Source: Aspidiotus rigidus (Eukaryota > Arthropoda > Insecta > Hemiptera > Diaspididae). From it: a stretch of DNA of 64,000 nucleotides. Position numbers and translations under genes: made by a program. Numbering within the stretch: the stretch's first letter is position 1; the number at the start of each line of letters is the position of its first letter. Location: positions 14,878,001-14,942,000 of the forward strand of contig JAVHKY010000013.1 of NCBI GenBank assembly GCA_035079385.1. The letters run 5' to 3'. Below the pieces are notes generated by a model. The model saw only the letters and a program-made list of their open reading frames with translations. It was not told the DNA's origin and did not search any database. Positions 46,081-58,149 of the stretch are shown here, piece by piece.

Positions 46081-47090
46081 AGTTTATTTAAGCTCCTACT
46101 ACTTCGATAGCGAATTTGGGAGGGTAGAAGTGGTTGAGCGTTGCAATTAGGCTATACAGGTCCACTAGGATCTCGTCAACGTATCTAGTGTAAAAACGGA
46201 CGCCTTTGCAGGTGATATCAGACTCAAAAACACAGAAGACGTCAGCCATTAGCATAGATACTGGTCCCTTTTGATGTGAAGATCGTCAGGAAATATTTAT
46301 ACTTCGATATTTGAAGAGGCGTGTACGTTATTCTCCAGTCAGAGAGTGAGGAGCATCCGAAATACGTTGACGTTATTAATTAGTTGTCGAAGGTCCATTA
46401 TTGGTACGGCGTGTTGCACTGGAATTTTTGTGAACACGCTCACAATGTCGAAAGACACGAGGATAGAGCCGTCTGAAAGTTGAGTGTCTAGAGGCGAAAA
46501 GCGAGTTCCAGAGAATTTTTTACCGTGTAAGTGGACTAGAATTCTGAGGTAGCGGAGAACCACGATCATAGCTATTCTGGGGCCGTGTAGAACGCAACCA
46601 CTGGCTGCATTGGTTGGTCACTTTTGTGGAGTTTGACCTAGCCGTATAATTTTGAGGGGGGGTGGTCATATTTGTCATTGATAAACCGATTGTCGTTGTT
46701 TTCAGCAGAACGGATTTTCAGGTCATGAGAAATGAAGTTGGAACGGATTAAGGTGGCGCCGGTTAAGTGGAAAAGTTTCATCATTTTTTGTTCATATTGG
46801 GCTAGCCTGACTAGTATTTTGGCTATTTAATATTATACATTACAAACCGCAAGAAACTCCAGGTAGAACACTAATGCGAACATATTTTTGGCACAACTGC
46901 TCTTATCAGGCCTCACCTTTGTCGGCTCTTACTAACCATATTTTGATCCAAGAGACGACGTCTCAACGAGAGGAATGCGCAAACGTTCTTGGTTTGGGAG
47001 TGGAAGGCAAATTGATGAATAATTTCGTTGATGAGTTGACTTTCACGCTCGGACTTGAGTTGCATGTCGGTTCGAAAACCGGAGGGTAGA
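46080..47090 (-). pseudogene. Penelope-like RT relic, second family
   Basis: On the minus strand, LSDGSILVSFDIVSVFTKIP (within 46569-46339) gives the first palm motif. A later frame around 46080-46200 reads FYTRYVDEILVDLYSLIATL, the catalytic Y-x-D-D motif with the second D changed to E. An upstream stretch (47090-46880) could encode the N-terminal region but is broken. Several stops and shifts are present. It sits in sequence present at 45172-47066 but absent from the related stretch near 18966. Confidence 0.7.
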
Positions 47091-47436
47091 CTTCAAGGTG
47101 AATTTTTTTTTGAAACGGAACGATAGCGTATTTTGTGCTCACCTCACCCCCCTGTCGTGACTTTCAGCATTTTAATTAAACTGACCTATATTTTATTTTA
47201 TTTCTGAATTTTACGATTTTTTAAAATTGTTTTGTTAAAAAAAAAAATTGTTCACTTTTTATTGCCTTCCCTCCGTTAACATGAAAAGTTTAGGATGTAT
47301 TTTTCTATCCTTTACATCAAGTATGTGAATAAATATGTCATCGTGCTTATCATTGAACAAATATTAGCGGACCTTCCAATAGCAAAGAAAGCCAAATAGG
47401 TACAAACGTGAGAACGAACAAATTGATTATTATAAG

Positions 47437-47656
47437 CAGAGACCGGATTTTTCGGCATTTTTGATGCAGATTTTCGGCACTAAAAATTCAGTTTTCGGCA
47501 TTATTCGGCAATAACGAAAAATGTACCATTTTTTTGCATTTTTCGAGTCATTTAATGCTAAAAATTATACATATTCCTTCTAAAATTCGGCAAAAACTAC
47601 GATTTCGGCATTTATTTTTTACTTTTTCGGCATTTTGCCGAGAAATCCGGTCTCTG
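47437..47656. mobile_element. hAT-type MITE
   Basis: The ends are cagagaccggatttttcggc and gccgagaaatccggtctctg, with an exact 8-bp duplication attataag (47429-47436, 47657-47664). The empty site near 19367 reads gattattataagtaattt. The interior repeats ttcggcat words on both strands. It has no coding capacity. Confidence 0.88.
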
Positions 47657-47664
47657 ATTATAAG

Positions 47665-48789
47665 TAATTTGTCAATGTTCCGCACAATTAAAGATTGATT
47701 ATCGATCTCGTTCCTCCCTTCACCAATTGGAACTGAGAAACTGCAAGAAATACGGATACATCGTCGTCCGCATATTCATTTGACGTTGTCTATCCAGCAC
47801 TGTGAAGTGAAACGTCACCAAAATGAGCCGCAACTCTTCAACTTCAGCATTATTTAAGATGAAAAAAAATTGAAATAAAAACGTCAAAAGCAGAGCTCAG
47901 GTTGCAGCTGATCTCTAGCACGACATCAAGTAGATGAATATAAGTCATCATGTTCAATATTTAAAAAGTGAAATTGATCATACAATTATTCATTAATAGG
48001 TACGAGTATTACATAAGTTTTGGACTGTTGGTGCTTGCTCATCGATCCTGTAGCTCCTCTCATCAACTGTTGACTGTAACTGAGAAACTTCATAAGAAGT
48101 TTGGAGTTTTAGCACGGCATCAAATAGGTACTCATTTTGCAAGTATTTGGATACCTAACTTATAAGTTGTCATGTTTATTATTGGATAGATATTCACGTG
48201 TCTTCCAACAGCCAAAAAGTTAAAATACAGGTGAGAATAAACCTACACTGGACCCATAAAGATGATTATTTATACAGGTAATTTACAAACGTTCGATTCA
48301 GTTACGGATCGCGTTCCGATAGTGTGCTTCCTTTCACCAATTGGAGCTGTGAATTTGCAAAAATAAAAAGATTAATGAGAACAACACGTATATCATCGTT
48401 ATCGTGTTCATTCAACGTTAGATCTCCCACCTAATTTATGGTAGAACTTCAAGTAAATGAGCTCAGGTGTTCGATGATCATTGAATAGTTGTTGATGAGA
48501 GATGCTTTTGGTAAAGGAAGTATATTTTCCTGTGAATGAAGAAAATATTCAAGAATCAAAAATGCTGATTTGCACCAACGATATTCTTCGAATGGGTATC
48601 AAAAAGAGATTTATGTAAATATCGCCTATCTTCCTAAACACTCAATTGTTTCCTTATGCTGTAAAAGATCTGAACACCCTTCATATCTCCTCAGACCCTC
48701 TCAAATTTTTATTCTCATCCTAACCAGTTTTTCCCATCGAATGCACTTGAAACTTCTACATTGCTAATAACGTTATTACAAACTTCACC
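47665..48789. other. Duplicated non-coding sequence 3' of copy C
   Basis: It matches 19378-20170 with an extra block around 47800-48110. No gene is seen. Short ORFs share words with 19894-20085 but not a conserved reading frame. Confidence 0.45.
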
Positions 48790-49490
48790 ATTCATATAGC
48801 TCAAGAGGCGAAATTTCTTCAAGTCCCCCTCCTATAATATATAGCTCGGAGGTAGGAATTTTTCCAAGTCCCCCTCCTATCATATATAGCTCGGAGGTGG
48901 GAATTTTAACAGGGAACCTGTTCTATGGGGGGCTTTCTCAGAAATTTGCCGTGCGCCGTGCGGCAAAAAACTTGGAAAAATTTCGATTCTCCAGCTATAT
49001 ATTATGATAAGAGGGGGACTAAGAAAAAATTTCGACTCTCGAGCTATATATGATATGAAAGGGACTTGGAAAAATTTCAACTCTCGAGCTATCATTTATA
49101 GCTGGAGATTCGAGAAAAATTTAGACTCTCAAACTATATTATACTAGGCTTATAGTAGGTCTAGGCCTTCTTTATACTAGCTTTATCTAGGTCTAGGCTT
49201 CCTTGAATTTTCAATACCAAATCCTATTTGACTCATAAAACAGGTTCCCTGCGTTCCTCGTTCAACTTCTTTAAGGAAGCCGTCGTTTTTTCTAAGTCCC
49301 CCTCCTATCGTATACAGCTCGAGAATCGAAATTGTTCCAAGTCCCTCTCCTATCATATATGGCTCGAGAGTCAACATTTCTTTCTAAGTCCCCCTCCCCT
49401 CTCCGTGACGTCATCAACCTCGCTCGCGCTCGCGGACGAAAAATTCCTGGAAGTACCCCCAACAAAAGGGATAGCGGGTTTCCCGCTAAA
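48790..49490 (-). mobile_element. Minisatellite-bearing repeat element, minus orientation
   Basis: It contains aacagggaacctgttctatg (about 48908), the gccgtgcgccgtgcggcaaa segment, several ~45-bp units with ctcgagctatatatgat, and cataaaacaggttccctgcg (about 49235), which is the reversed layout of 4897-5325. It lies just downstream of copy C. Confidence 0.6.
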
Positions 49491-49656
49491 AATCTGTAAA
49501 ATATATGTTTCGCTACAGAACTGGCTTATAGTGGATACTTGATTTCATTTTCCACACAACTAAAATATACGATTTACTCGAACGAACAAACACAGTTCTA
49601 ACATACTAAATAGTGTTTGTCGAATTTAAAACAACAATATACCTAGCCTACTAAAA

Positions 49657-52600
49657 TTAGAATTTAATAACCAATCTTACGTACACCCATGAAAATGCCA
49701 AAATGACAGCTGTAGCGGCTGAAACTAAAAATATTGCTTTCGGATGGGTATCCAAAGTTACCTTATAAACGGTAGTATAACTAAGTGAGCCAAGAATCGG
49801 ACTCATACTATCAAAAAACGCGCACAACGCAAAAACTTTACCTGTAATCAGAGGGATGTAAATGAAACATAATACTTGTAAACATAAAAAGTACTTATCA
49901 CAATCCTTCTCTCAATTACCGAATACTTGCAAATTGATACGTACCAATGTCATTAGCTTGTACAATTTTTGATAAGAAACTTCGCACGATACCTGCATTT
50001 ATCAGTAAAGTACTACTTAATGGTGCTGTGACATAAACGAGCCAATTTTGTGTCCCAAAATAGAATACTATTAGACTCGAAAAATTAATTCCAATCAATA
50101 AACAGAGAATAGTTAAATCGGTTAGGTTTAACAATTTGCTAGTCGCTGTGAATGATGTAAAAGCTGCCAAATGAGATAAGAAGTATAATATTGTTAAAGT
50201 ATATATCGATCTTCCAAACCAAAAAAATACAATAGGTCTTTGGTGAATATTTACCTTGAAAAATTGTAATAATGACACTCAAGTACGAATAGTCGTCTAT
50301 TGTCCATCCGAGAGTTTTTTGTAGAAACAAATAGAAGACCATATGATCGCCTAGAGAAAAATATTGTAGTTATTGTCTTCAGCGTACGGTAAACTGATTA
50401 TGATCAGAGCGAGGAGTAAAAAGTGCGTAAATGTAGTCAAAATTTTAGTCCTGCGTGAATGATAATCAAATATTTTTGGAGAACGGTACTTCCCAATAAA
50501 CACCACCCACCTTTTTCGCGAAAACTAAAACCTCGATTATTTATTTTTAACTGGCTTCAGGTTTGTACCTCTCCTTCCATCGAATGATTTCTCGAGCGAA
50601 TTGAGAAGGGATACATCACTGATCATTTTTGTCAATTGCCTTCAGCGATCTTACCAAGGACTGTGAACGATTTTTAACCGCGAGCATCACAACAGAAAAT
50701 GAGACCCCTCGTATAACATTTCCTCTCTGACCAACAATCGATTGCTAACAAACGAGGATTTGGACGCCAGCAACAATGCTGCCGGAATTTTCACACTCTT
50801 TCGCCTCTTGTTACATTTTCTTCATCGCCTAGCACAACGAAAAATTATTGTACTTTTGCCCAACCCGAACCAAGATGGAACCTCGGTCGATTTTTAACTG
50901 CGAGCTCACAACTGAAGATGTGGCCGGCAGTAACAATCCATCCATCACCTAATATTGACAGAATTTTTGTACTCATACTCGCTGTGATCGGTTTAGGCAC
51001 TCCATCCGTTTGCCCAGCGCGAGTTCGCAGTAAAGGTTAAGCTGTCCAGTAAGTCTACTGTCTCTCGGCTTACACAACGAGAACTTTCGTACTCTTCCTT
51101 GCTTTCATCGGTATAGGTGCTCAGTTTGGCCACTTTCTCACCGCGCGTACACGATAGAGTAGGAGGCCACCTAGTAACTTTCTTACCGTCACCAAGCACA
51201 ACGAGAAATTTCGTACAGTTGACTACGCAGCCGAGACGGCTTTCCCACCGCGAGCTAACAATAGAATAAAACAAGGCCTTGATAAGTGGGAAGCAAAGGA
51301 TATCAGTACAAACGAAAAACTCCACGGCAAATTCCAGCATAAATGAAGCATAAACGATTCCATCAATTCTTGTTCCAAAAATCCACTAATTATCCAAATT
51401 AGGTCTTGCATATCTCCACCCAAGAGTTGAAGGGAAAGGAGATCAGTACAATGGAAAAACTGTATGGTACAATTCAGTATAAACGAATCTACCCACTCCC
51501 ACTCCACGAATCGAAATTAAGGAAGCTGGAAATATGGACCACACTTCTTCGAAGTCCGTTTCCATTTTTGTTTGCATTGGCGAGAATACCTATAATTCCT
51601 TACGTTCAGTCCCTTACGGCAGTAGGTTACCAAATTGCTATCATCAATGTAGAAGAGGAAAATTAAACAAACATACCAACAAATTGCACAAACAAAATCA
51701 CATCTAACAATATCGAAAAGATTAAAATTTGAACAATAATCGGCGTCTGCTTGGTGAAACACGTTATGTAGATACTTTTGACGTGAGACCATTGGAAAGG
51801 ATTCTTACTGACCAATTTACGTTGATGCTGTGGAATAACAAAACAAAAATTATACTTGTAATTATTTTTCGTACACCAGCTAGTGATATTAGGCCGATAT
51901 CAACGTACGGGTACGCGGGCCATGTGCCCAAGTGCGCCAAATTGTGGAAAAAAAAAGAAGCGCCGAACGGAATAAAAGTGAGAAGCTCCGGACCGACAGG
52001 ATAAGAAGGGCCCATGGGCGCCAAGAGTCATGATCCGGTCCTGAACTATATTCTGGCATAATTTATAAGAAGAGGGTTCTCACAATTTCCTCGCTCGCTA
52101 TGTCGGTCAGTCTATTGCGGAACATTTAGAATTGATACGATTAAATTGATAGAGAACGTGAGTGTTTTGGGCGCATGCCAATCTCTTTTAGGCTGTACAC
52201 ATCTCACTTCATTAACCTTCTGCTACCGTTCCATGAGATAAGTGGCTTACGCTTGTTCCTATCCGTCCCAGCAATCTTTTACATGATTGGAATGGATTTC
52301 TACCCTGATTGAATCCTCGACTGGACCCCTTAACAATCTTTGTCGTCTCACTAGTTTGGTTCCTAAAGCTTTTCATCGGCTTTCTCGGTACAACAGGTAC
52401 GCAACATTTAAATGAGTGTCTGTAAGAGTAAAAAGATTCAGGAACCGTAAGATTTCCGGGCACCCATACTGTCTCAATGAGATCAGAGAATTATTTGTGT
52501 AGAATTAAGAAAATTCCAGGATAACAGACATTCAAGCAAACGTTTCGAAATTAAGGGTATGGTTATGAAACAAAGAAAAATAAACGACCATTAGTTGCCT

Positions 52601-54754
52601 GCGGGGCGTCATACTTTTCTCATGATGCTAATAGGCAATAATGATGCACGATTCCAGAAACGGTAATACAAATCTACAATAAATCGTTTACCTTCGAGAT
52701 GCACACGGATTCTTCGAGGAAGATTGATGTGTACAGAAATGCAGCTGCAAAAATGGATGCGCTAACAATCAATGGAAATGAGTATTTGATACTCTGAAGG
52801 TAGGGAAACAGTAATGAAGCTGCAAGAGCTCCAAGGAAGTCTAATCCAGTCAATACACCCATCCTACAATAGGAACGTAAATCAGAGTAATGTCATCGTG
52901 CGGAATGTAGGTCTGTTATTAAAGAAGATTATAATCATTTTTCAAGTATACTCTGCTCTGACCTGAATAGGCGCGCCTCTACCGTTGTTACGTCGCATAA
53001 GTAACACTTGGTAGCCATCAATATAATTCTATAACCGCCACTCAGCATCACCGGTAAGTCCAATAATATGAAATAGTTCGGGTGTATCTTAGAATAAGTG
53101 GCCAACACCCACATAGAAATACTCAATGTATAGCCTATAGTGGACAGAAAAATTTCATTTCATCGTCAGATATACCTATGCTAGGTACGTAAGAAGGACC
53201 AAAAATAAAAATAAGACTCTCTTACTGATAGTGCCGCATAAAATCAGTGGTCGACGACCAAATGTGTCACTCCATGGAGTTAGGAATATGAGACTTGGAA
53301 TGCAAAAGATACTGCCTAATATCATCTGGATCATGAGGAGGTTTGAGGCGTCCTTCTGCATGCTTGAAAAATGTGGAGCTGTATGGTTTAGACAGGAACT
53401 AACTTCGTGTATATTCAAAACGCTTTTACAGTATTGAACTTCAATAATGTTGGTTTCCACAATTTCTGTGTGAAAAAAAAACGTAAAAAAAATATATATA
53501 TTTGTGTGTATTCAATAAATTTTCAATGACTTTTATTTCTCTAGAATATTTACTGGTTGTTCATGTAGTTCTACAATTATACCTACATGTTTCTATTTTC
53601 CACAGTTCACTCTGGGGTGAAATGCCAATTTAGCTAGATAAAATAACTTTCTCTTGTTCGATGCCTCTCTTATCAGGATCACGTAATATTGAGGATCTCC
53701 GGTTGTTAGTTGTTGCAAGTGAAACTAACTACATACTTGAACTAGTTTACGGTGTTATTGTCGTCACTTCATCAAATACTGGTACAAAGTGTATTAGTTG
53801 TATGAGTAGTGCCTGTCTAGTTTACCGTTTATCAGACAATTGGCTCACAGGCTCAGTTCCGCTCGCCTCCAGGCTACTCGCTCTGCTCGGGAACACCCAT
53901 TCTTGGCTTAGGATATGTCTAGTATGACCTCAGGCGGACTATCAGATTGAATGCAGCTCAATAGAATATTAGGCTAAGTGGCTCGTGGGGCTCAGCACTA
54001 GTCTAGTATAGTCTATGTTGGAATGAGTGAGCTTCGTACGAGCTTCAACACTTAGTATAAGCTTCTTGTACTGCATAGCTCCCTTAATTTTCCTCAATAG
54101 ACCTCCTCGTTCAAAGAACTTGTTACGAACTGAGACAATATGAATGTAAGCCCGGTACTAGCATGGGCTAAGCATAATTGGAGGAGGGAAGCCAGTGTAA
54201 TGTACGTTAGGCGAAACGGCTCACCTAGCATGGTCCCAGTATGAGTCTCGTATGAAATTTTAGTACTACATAGTATAGTAAATACTGAAACAATGTGGAG
54301 CTAAGAGGAATACCACCGGATATATCCCAGATATGCATGTACATAATTACTTCCATATGAGTAACAAGCAAGCCTACCTAATTTTTTTAAGACCATCAAA
54401 TTTTTGAAAGCGCATTTGAATTGCTTCTACAGGTTAAACTCGTACAATATATTCCGATATTATCTTTTATTTATTTTAGAAATTTTCATTCTGAAAAATT
54501 CATTGTAGAGAAAATACTGGACTTTGTTCCCACCAGAACAAAGCGGTTGTCTGATTTTGCAAGACATTTTCTCTGATGACTTCAGGAAAGCATACAATCG
54601 GATACCTTAGTTAAAAATCTTGAAAAATACTCACCATACAATCTACGACTTATTACTGACAGAAACAGTACGGGTTCTACGTATATTCCTTTTCCTCGCC
54701 TTCTTGTACGAGTTTGAGAGGAGGTATTCGTCTTATCGTGATCTGCTGCTCCAT
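49657..54754 (-). CDS. SLC46-like MFS transporter, copy C
   Basis: Complete eight-exon model: 54754-54635, 53465-53226, 53134-52963, 52863-52692, 51827-51677, 50350-50255, 50163-49945 and 49841-49657. GT-AG introns have phases 1, 1, 2, 0, 1, 1, 1, and the product is about 450 residues. It is the most compact copy, with no large insert, and so is the best reference for the family. The joins read naturally: RRLY+EIVETN (exons 1-2), EARLF+R+MGVLTG (3-4), FVQFV+G+DHMVFY (5-6), ANDI+G+KVFALC (7-8). Motif A is WSDTFGRRP. The loop before TM2 carries conserved cysteines (QYCKSVLN, SSCLNH), which in PCFT form a disulfide. Exon 8 ends in SWVYVRLVIKF. All exons are open. The substrate cannot be told from sequence; the start codon is unresolved because the TM1 frame has a stop 15 codons into exon 1's upstream side. 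Confidence 0.87.
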
Positions 54755-55661
54755 TCAGTGGAAACGAAGCCTGTCATGACAGAAATTTCACATTTGAAAG
54801 AACAGAAAAGGAACAAATTCTTACACATTAGTTGTTTTATAGGATCGCTCGTAGAGCAGCCACCGTCCTCACTTTAATTTTTCAAGAATTAGGTTCATAC
54901 CAAAATTTCTACTCCTTAACTACATACAAGGTTCACAGAAGACTGCCTGGTCTTCACAGATCCGGTGATTTATGGTAAAAGAATGACGAAAAGAGAGATT
55001 TTCTGACGTATGCTTTTGAATGTTACAACGTTGCGATTTTTATTACTACACAAACTTACATTCTGATCTTCGTCTTCGTTAGCCATATTACAAACGTTCG
55101 ATCCAGGAATAATAATTCAACGCCAACAGTTCGAATTTAGTTCGACCATACGTTGTAACAATAATGTATTCTCTTCCTCCTTGGAATAACTGTTTCACAC
55201 AGATGAAACGGGCTGAAATGAACACAATCAAAAGAAAAAGACTTTAGAAATCAAGTTGGATGAGAGACGAAGGAAGTACAGATGAAGAATAGCGAGGATG
55301 ATGTGACTTAGTAGCTGTAAAGATCAGGTATTTGGTTTAGGGGTCGATGAAAAAAATTGAAGAGGTGGAATGATATAACACTTGAATTCATACAAAATGA
55401 GGAGGTGAACGTTCGTTAATTGTGAGGACATAATCTACCCACTTTTGGAGTCACCAGCGTGTAAGAAATTATTTTTCGTCAACAGGACGGCGAGGGGTCT
55501 GGAAAGTCTAATAATGTAAGCTTCAACGAGTACCAGTCTACGACTGACCAATCTATAAAAAGTTATTTCCACTCTCACACTTTCACATGTTTTAGCCGAT
55601 GAAGGTAACTCCGTAGAGGAGTATGGATTTTTTGTGAATAGTAGATGTCAGTGATGTTAGA
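54755..55661. other. Duplicated non-coding module upstream of copy C
   Basis: It matches 28470-29394 nearly base for base in long runs. It presumably contains the promoter of copy C. No TATA box or initiator could be assigned with confidence. Confidence 0.5.
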
Positions 55662-55955
55662 TTGAATGTTACTCCTCGAAAAATCTTAAATCAATCCTCA
55701 TCTTTAACCTTGTGCGCCTCCTCTTTTGCTGGCCTTCCTGAACTCCACAAGGAGAACATCCCTATTAGGCCGGTGGTACCCTTCATTTCTTCTCATACTT
55801 TCAGACTTTCTAAGTTCCTCGGTCAATGGTTCAAGTCTTCGGTGAGTCGTCTGTCACACTTCTCTGTTATAACTCTTATAAATTAGTGGAAAGGATGAAC
55901 CGTATCCTCTCTGATGGTTCCATGCTCGTCTCCTTCGATGTTAAGAGTAGATCGT
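55662..55955 (+). pseudogene. Penelope-like RT fragment, second family
   Basis: LPELHKENIPIRPVVPF, then after a stop at about 55886 and a frame change LSDGSMLVSFDV. It is the same relic as 29395-29690, carried along by the segmental duplication; both copies share the same break point before KSRS and a stop. Confidence 0.7.
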
Positions 55956-57434
55956 AGGACCCGATTCAGATTATTGACGAATTTATGACACTCCTTTAAA
56001 TATAAATGTCTTTCCCCTAATTTCTGCCAATTTCAACACCTCATCTAGGAGTTCTCCATGAATAACAGAGTCTCTATTGGTTTTCCTCGGATTCTTGGTT
56101 TTCGAGGTCTTTCTCAAATAACGCTTCGAGAACGAAGTCTTTCACTCGGGTTTCCATCTCCTCCCCACGGATTCGGAAAGATCCTGAATATTTTTAATGT
56201 GCAATATGGATTTGAAATGTTCCAGTATTTTTTTTATTTTTGTCCTCACTCCTGATAATAGCTAAAACAACTTACTTGTACATAAAGTGCGGATGAGTAT
56301 GAATTATATTTTCGCGGGTCCGAATCACATTGTTGAAACCTCCTCTTGCCTCTAAATCACTTCAGAAGAACAAAATGAATAATTTATAGAAATTGTAAAT
56401 GGAGAATTCATTTCGTGGGATGGTAATAAGTATACTTCATACATTACGTATTAGCTCGTAACACTAAGAAGTATGACATTTATATGCACAGGAATGCAGA
56501 ACCGAACTTTCTTGATATTATAAAGTAAGAAGTATTTTCGGAAACGATAGATGATAAAAGGCGAATTTGGAGAAATCTCGACTTTCGAGCTGTACGGTAT
56601 ATGTTGGGGAGGGGGCGGACTTCGAAAAATTCTGAATATCGAGCTACCTATATCTGATAAGGAAAAACAAAGAAAAATTTCCACGTTTGAGCTTTCTCTT
56701 TCAAGATGGTGAGGAACGAACTAAAATCTTTATTCAGAAAAAAGTATGAACTAGCGGACCGTTTCCCGTTTACCTCGATTAACGCAGTTATTGAAGGCAA
56801 GCCTGAGCAGCTAACGAAATCTTTAATACTATACAATAAGCTCAAGAAAATATTTACCTACTGAAATGAATTTTCGTTCGAGGACCCTCACAAGAATGAT
56901 AGTACGAGAGTTTGAATGATCTTATAAAAACGATACAAAAATTCAACTTACTCGAGAGTCCACGCGCGTTCAAATGAGGTGCATTCAAGAAGTCTGCAAA
57001 TATATGTGACAAGGCAAGAAACGAAAGCTCATCCTCGAGTATGTATACGAGAATACCACAGAATATGCAAATTAGTCCTTCTTGGAACGAGAATGTATTT
57101 TAGTTAAGCCATCTATTTATGTGGAGATCGAGTTAAACAAAGATGAGTCAGATCATTACATTTTTCTTCGATCGCAAAAACTTATAAATCGCGATATTCA
57201 GTTTATCGTCGCTGTCGCCCTGTACATAGCGGCCATTTGTGGAAGCTGCACCAAGAGGTGATGTTTCAGATAACTGGTGAAATTTTTATTTCCGTAAGTT
57301 TCATATTATTCTACTAGTCAAGAGAGACAGAAAAGGTCATTAGAAGTGCGGCACTTTTTTTCAGTATTAAGAGAGATACAGCGAGTTAAAATAACATACG
57401 CTCCGATGTAAATTTTCATGTGATCACCTTCTAG
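55956..57434. other. End of the third duplicated module
   Basis: Homology to 29700-30290 and then 33400-34080 runs to about 57230, where the duplication ends. No gene is seen. The 57240-57434 stretch is unique. Confidence 0.45.
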
Positions 57435-57752
57435 TAGAGCCCTATAATAAAGAGTCAGGACATGGATCGTTATATTTAGTCGTTACGTCATCATTATTCC
57501 TTGCAGTTCCCTAATAGGGTAAGAAATTAATAAAATTGGTGGAACTATTTTGTATCATTTAAAAGCACTACTTTTTGCATTCTACTTTGGCACTGATACC
57601 TGTATTCTAAAACAAATTCTAGTAGTTCTCTTATAATTTTCCAATTGTGGTAAACTGTTATCAGTCATCGAAATAGGGAATTCTGAAGATGAATAATGAC
57701 GTAACGACTAAATATGGCGGCCCATGTCCTCACTCGTTATTATAGGGCTCTA
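57435..57752. mobile_element. MITE with 7-bp target duplication
   Basis: The terminal repeats tagagccctataataaagag and its complement ending tatagggctcta extend about 60 bp, including tatttagtcgttacgtcatc. The word cttctag flanks both ends exactly (57428-57434, 57753-57759). It has no ORF. Confidence 0.75.
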
Positions 57753-57759
57753 CTTCTAG

Positions 57760-58130
57760 TGCAACACCTCTAGCGCTCCTTGCGGAACGTTGATTCGCGA
57801 ATATTGATTATGCTGAAACACACATGAGCGTTTTCGATAGACGTATCAGTGGTGAACTCAAATCGCATCCTCAAGTGTGATACAGAAATGACCTACACTA
57901 GATGACAGAAAAGGAACAAGCTTCTATTTTGGTAGGTACTGTTGAAGAACCATCGTCTGCGTTTGCCAAACATGATCAAGAATGGTGTCACTTTTGCCAA
58001 CGTGAATAAGGTCGTCTGTTGGGGGAGAAAAAAGATGAGAAAAACAATTGGCTTTAGAGATTAACTGTTATCATCGATAAGGTTATACGACTATAGAATT
58101 TGACTAACGGAAAAGACAATTAAGAGGACA
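57760..58130. other. Unique non-coding stretch
   Basis: I see no ORF, repeat or RNA gene here. Confidence 0.4.
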
Positions 58131-58149
58131 AGTATGTGTATGAAAGAAC

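Noticed and set aside
51517..51792. Minus ORF starting MVSRQKYLHN over exon 5 of copy C
   Set aside because: It is the wrong frame. The phase-0 frame from the acceptor at 51827 reads HQRKLVSKNPFQW and is fully open, as in copies A and B.
52863..52925. Alternative longer exon 4 starting after aataacag
   Set aside because: That choice gives an in-frame stop before MGVLTG; the acceptor at attgtag joins in phase and matches the family's F-R-M junction.
53176..53460. Apparent start METNIIEV for copy C
   Set aside because: The first codon is GTG inside an internal exon; an acceptor at 53466-53467 and a matching phase show it is exon 2.
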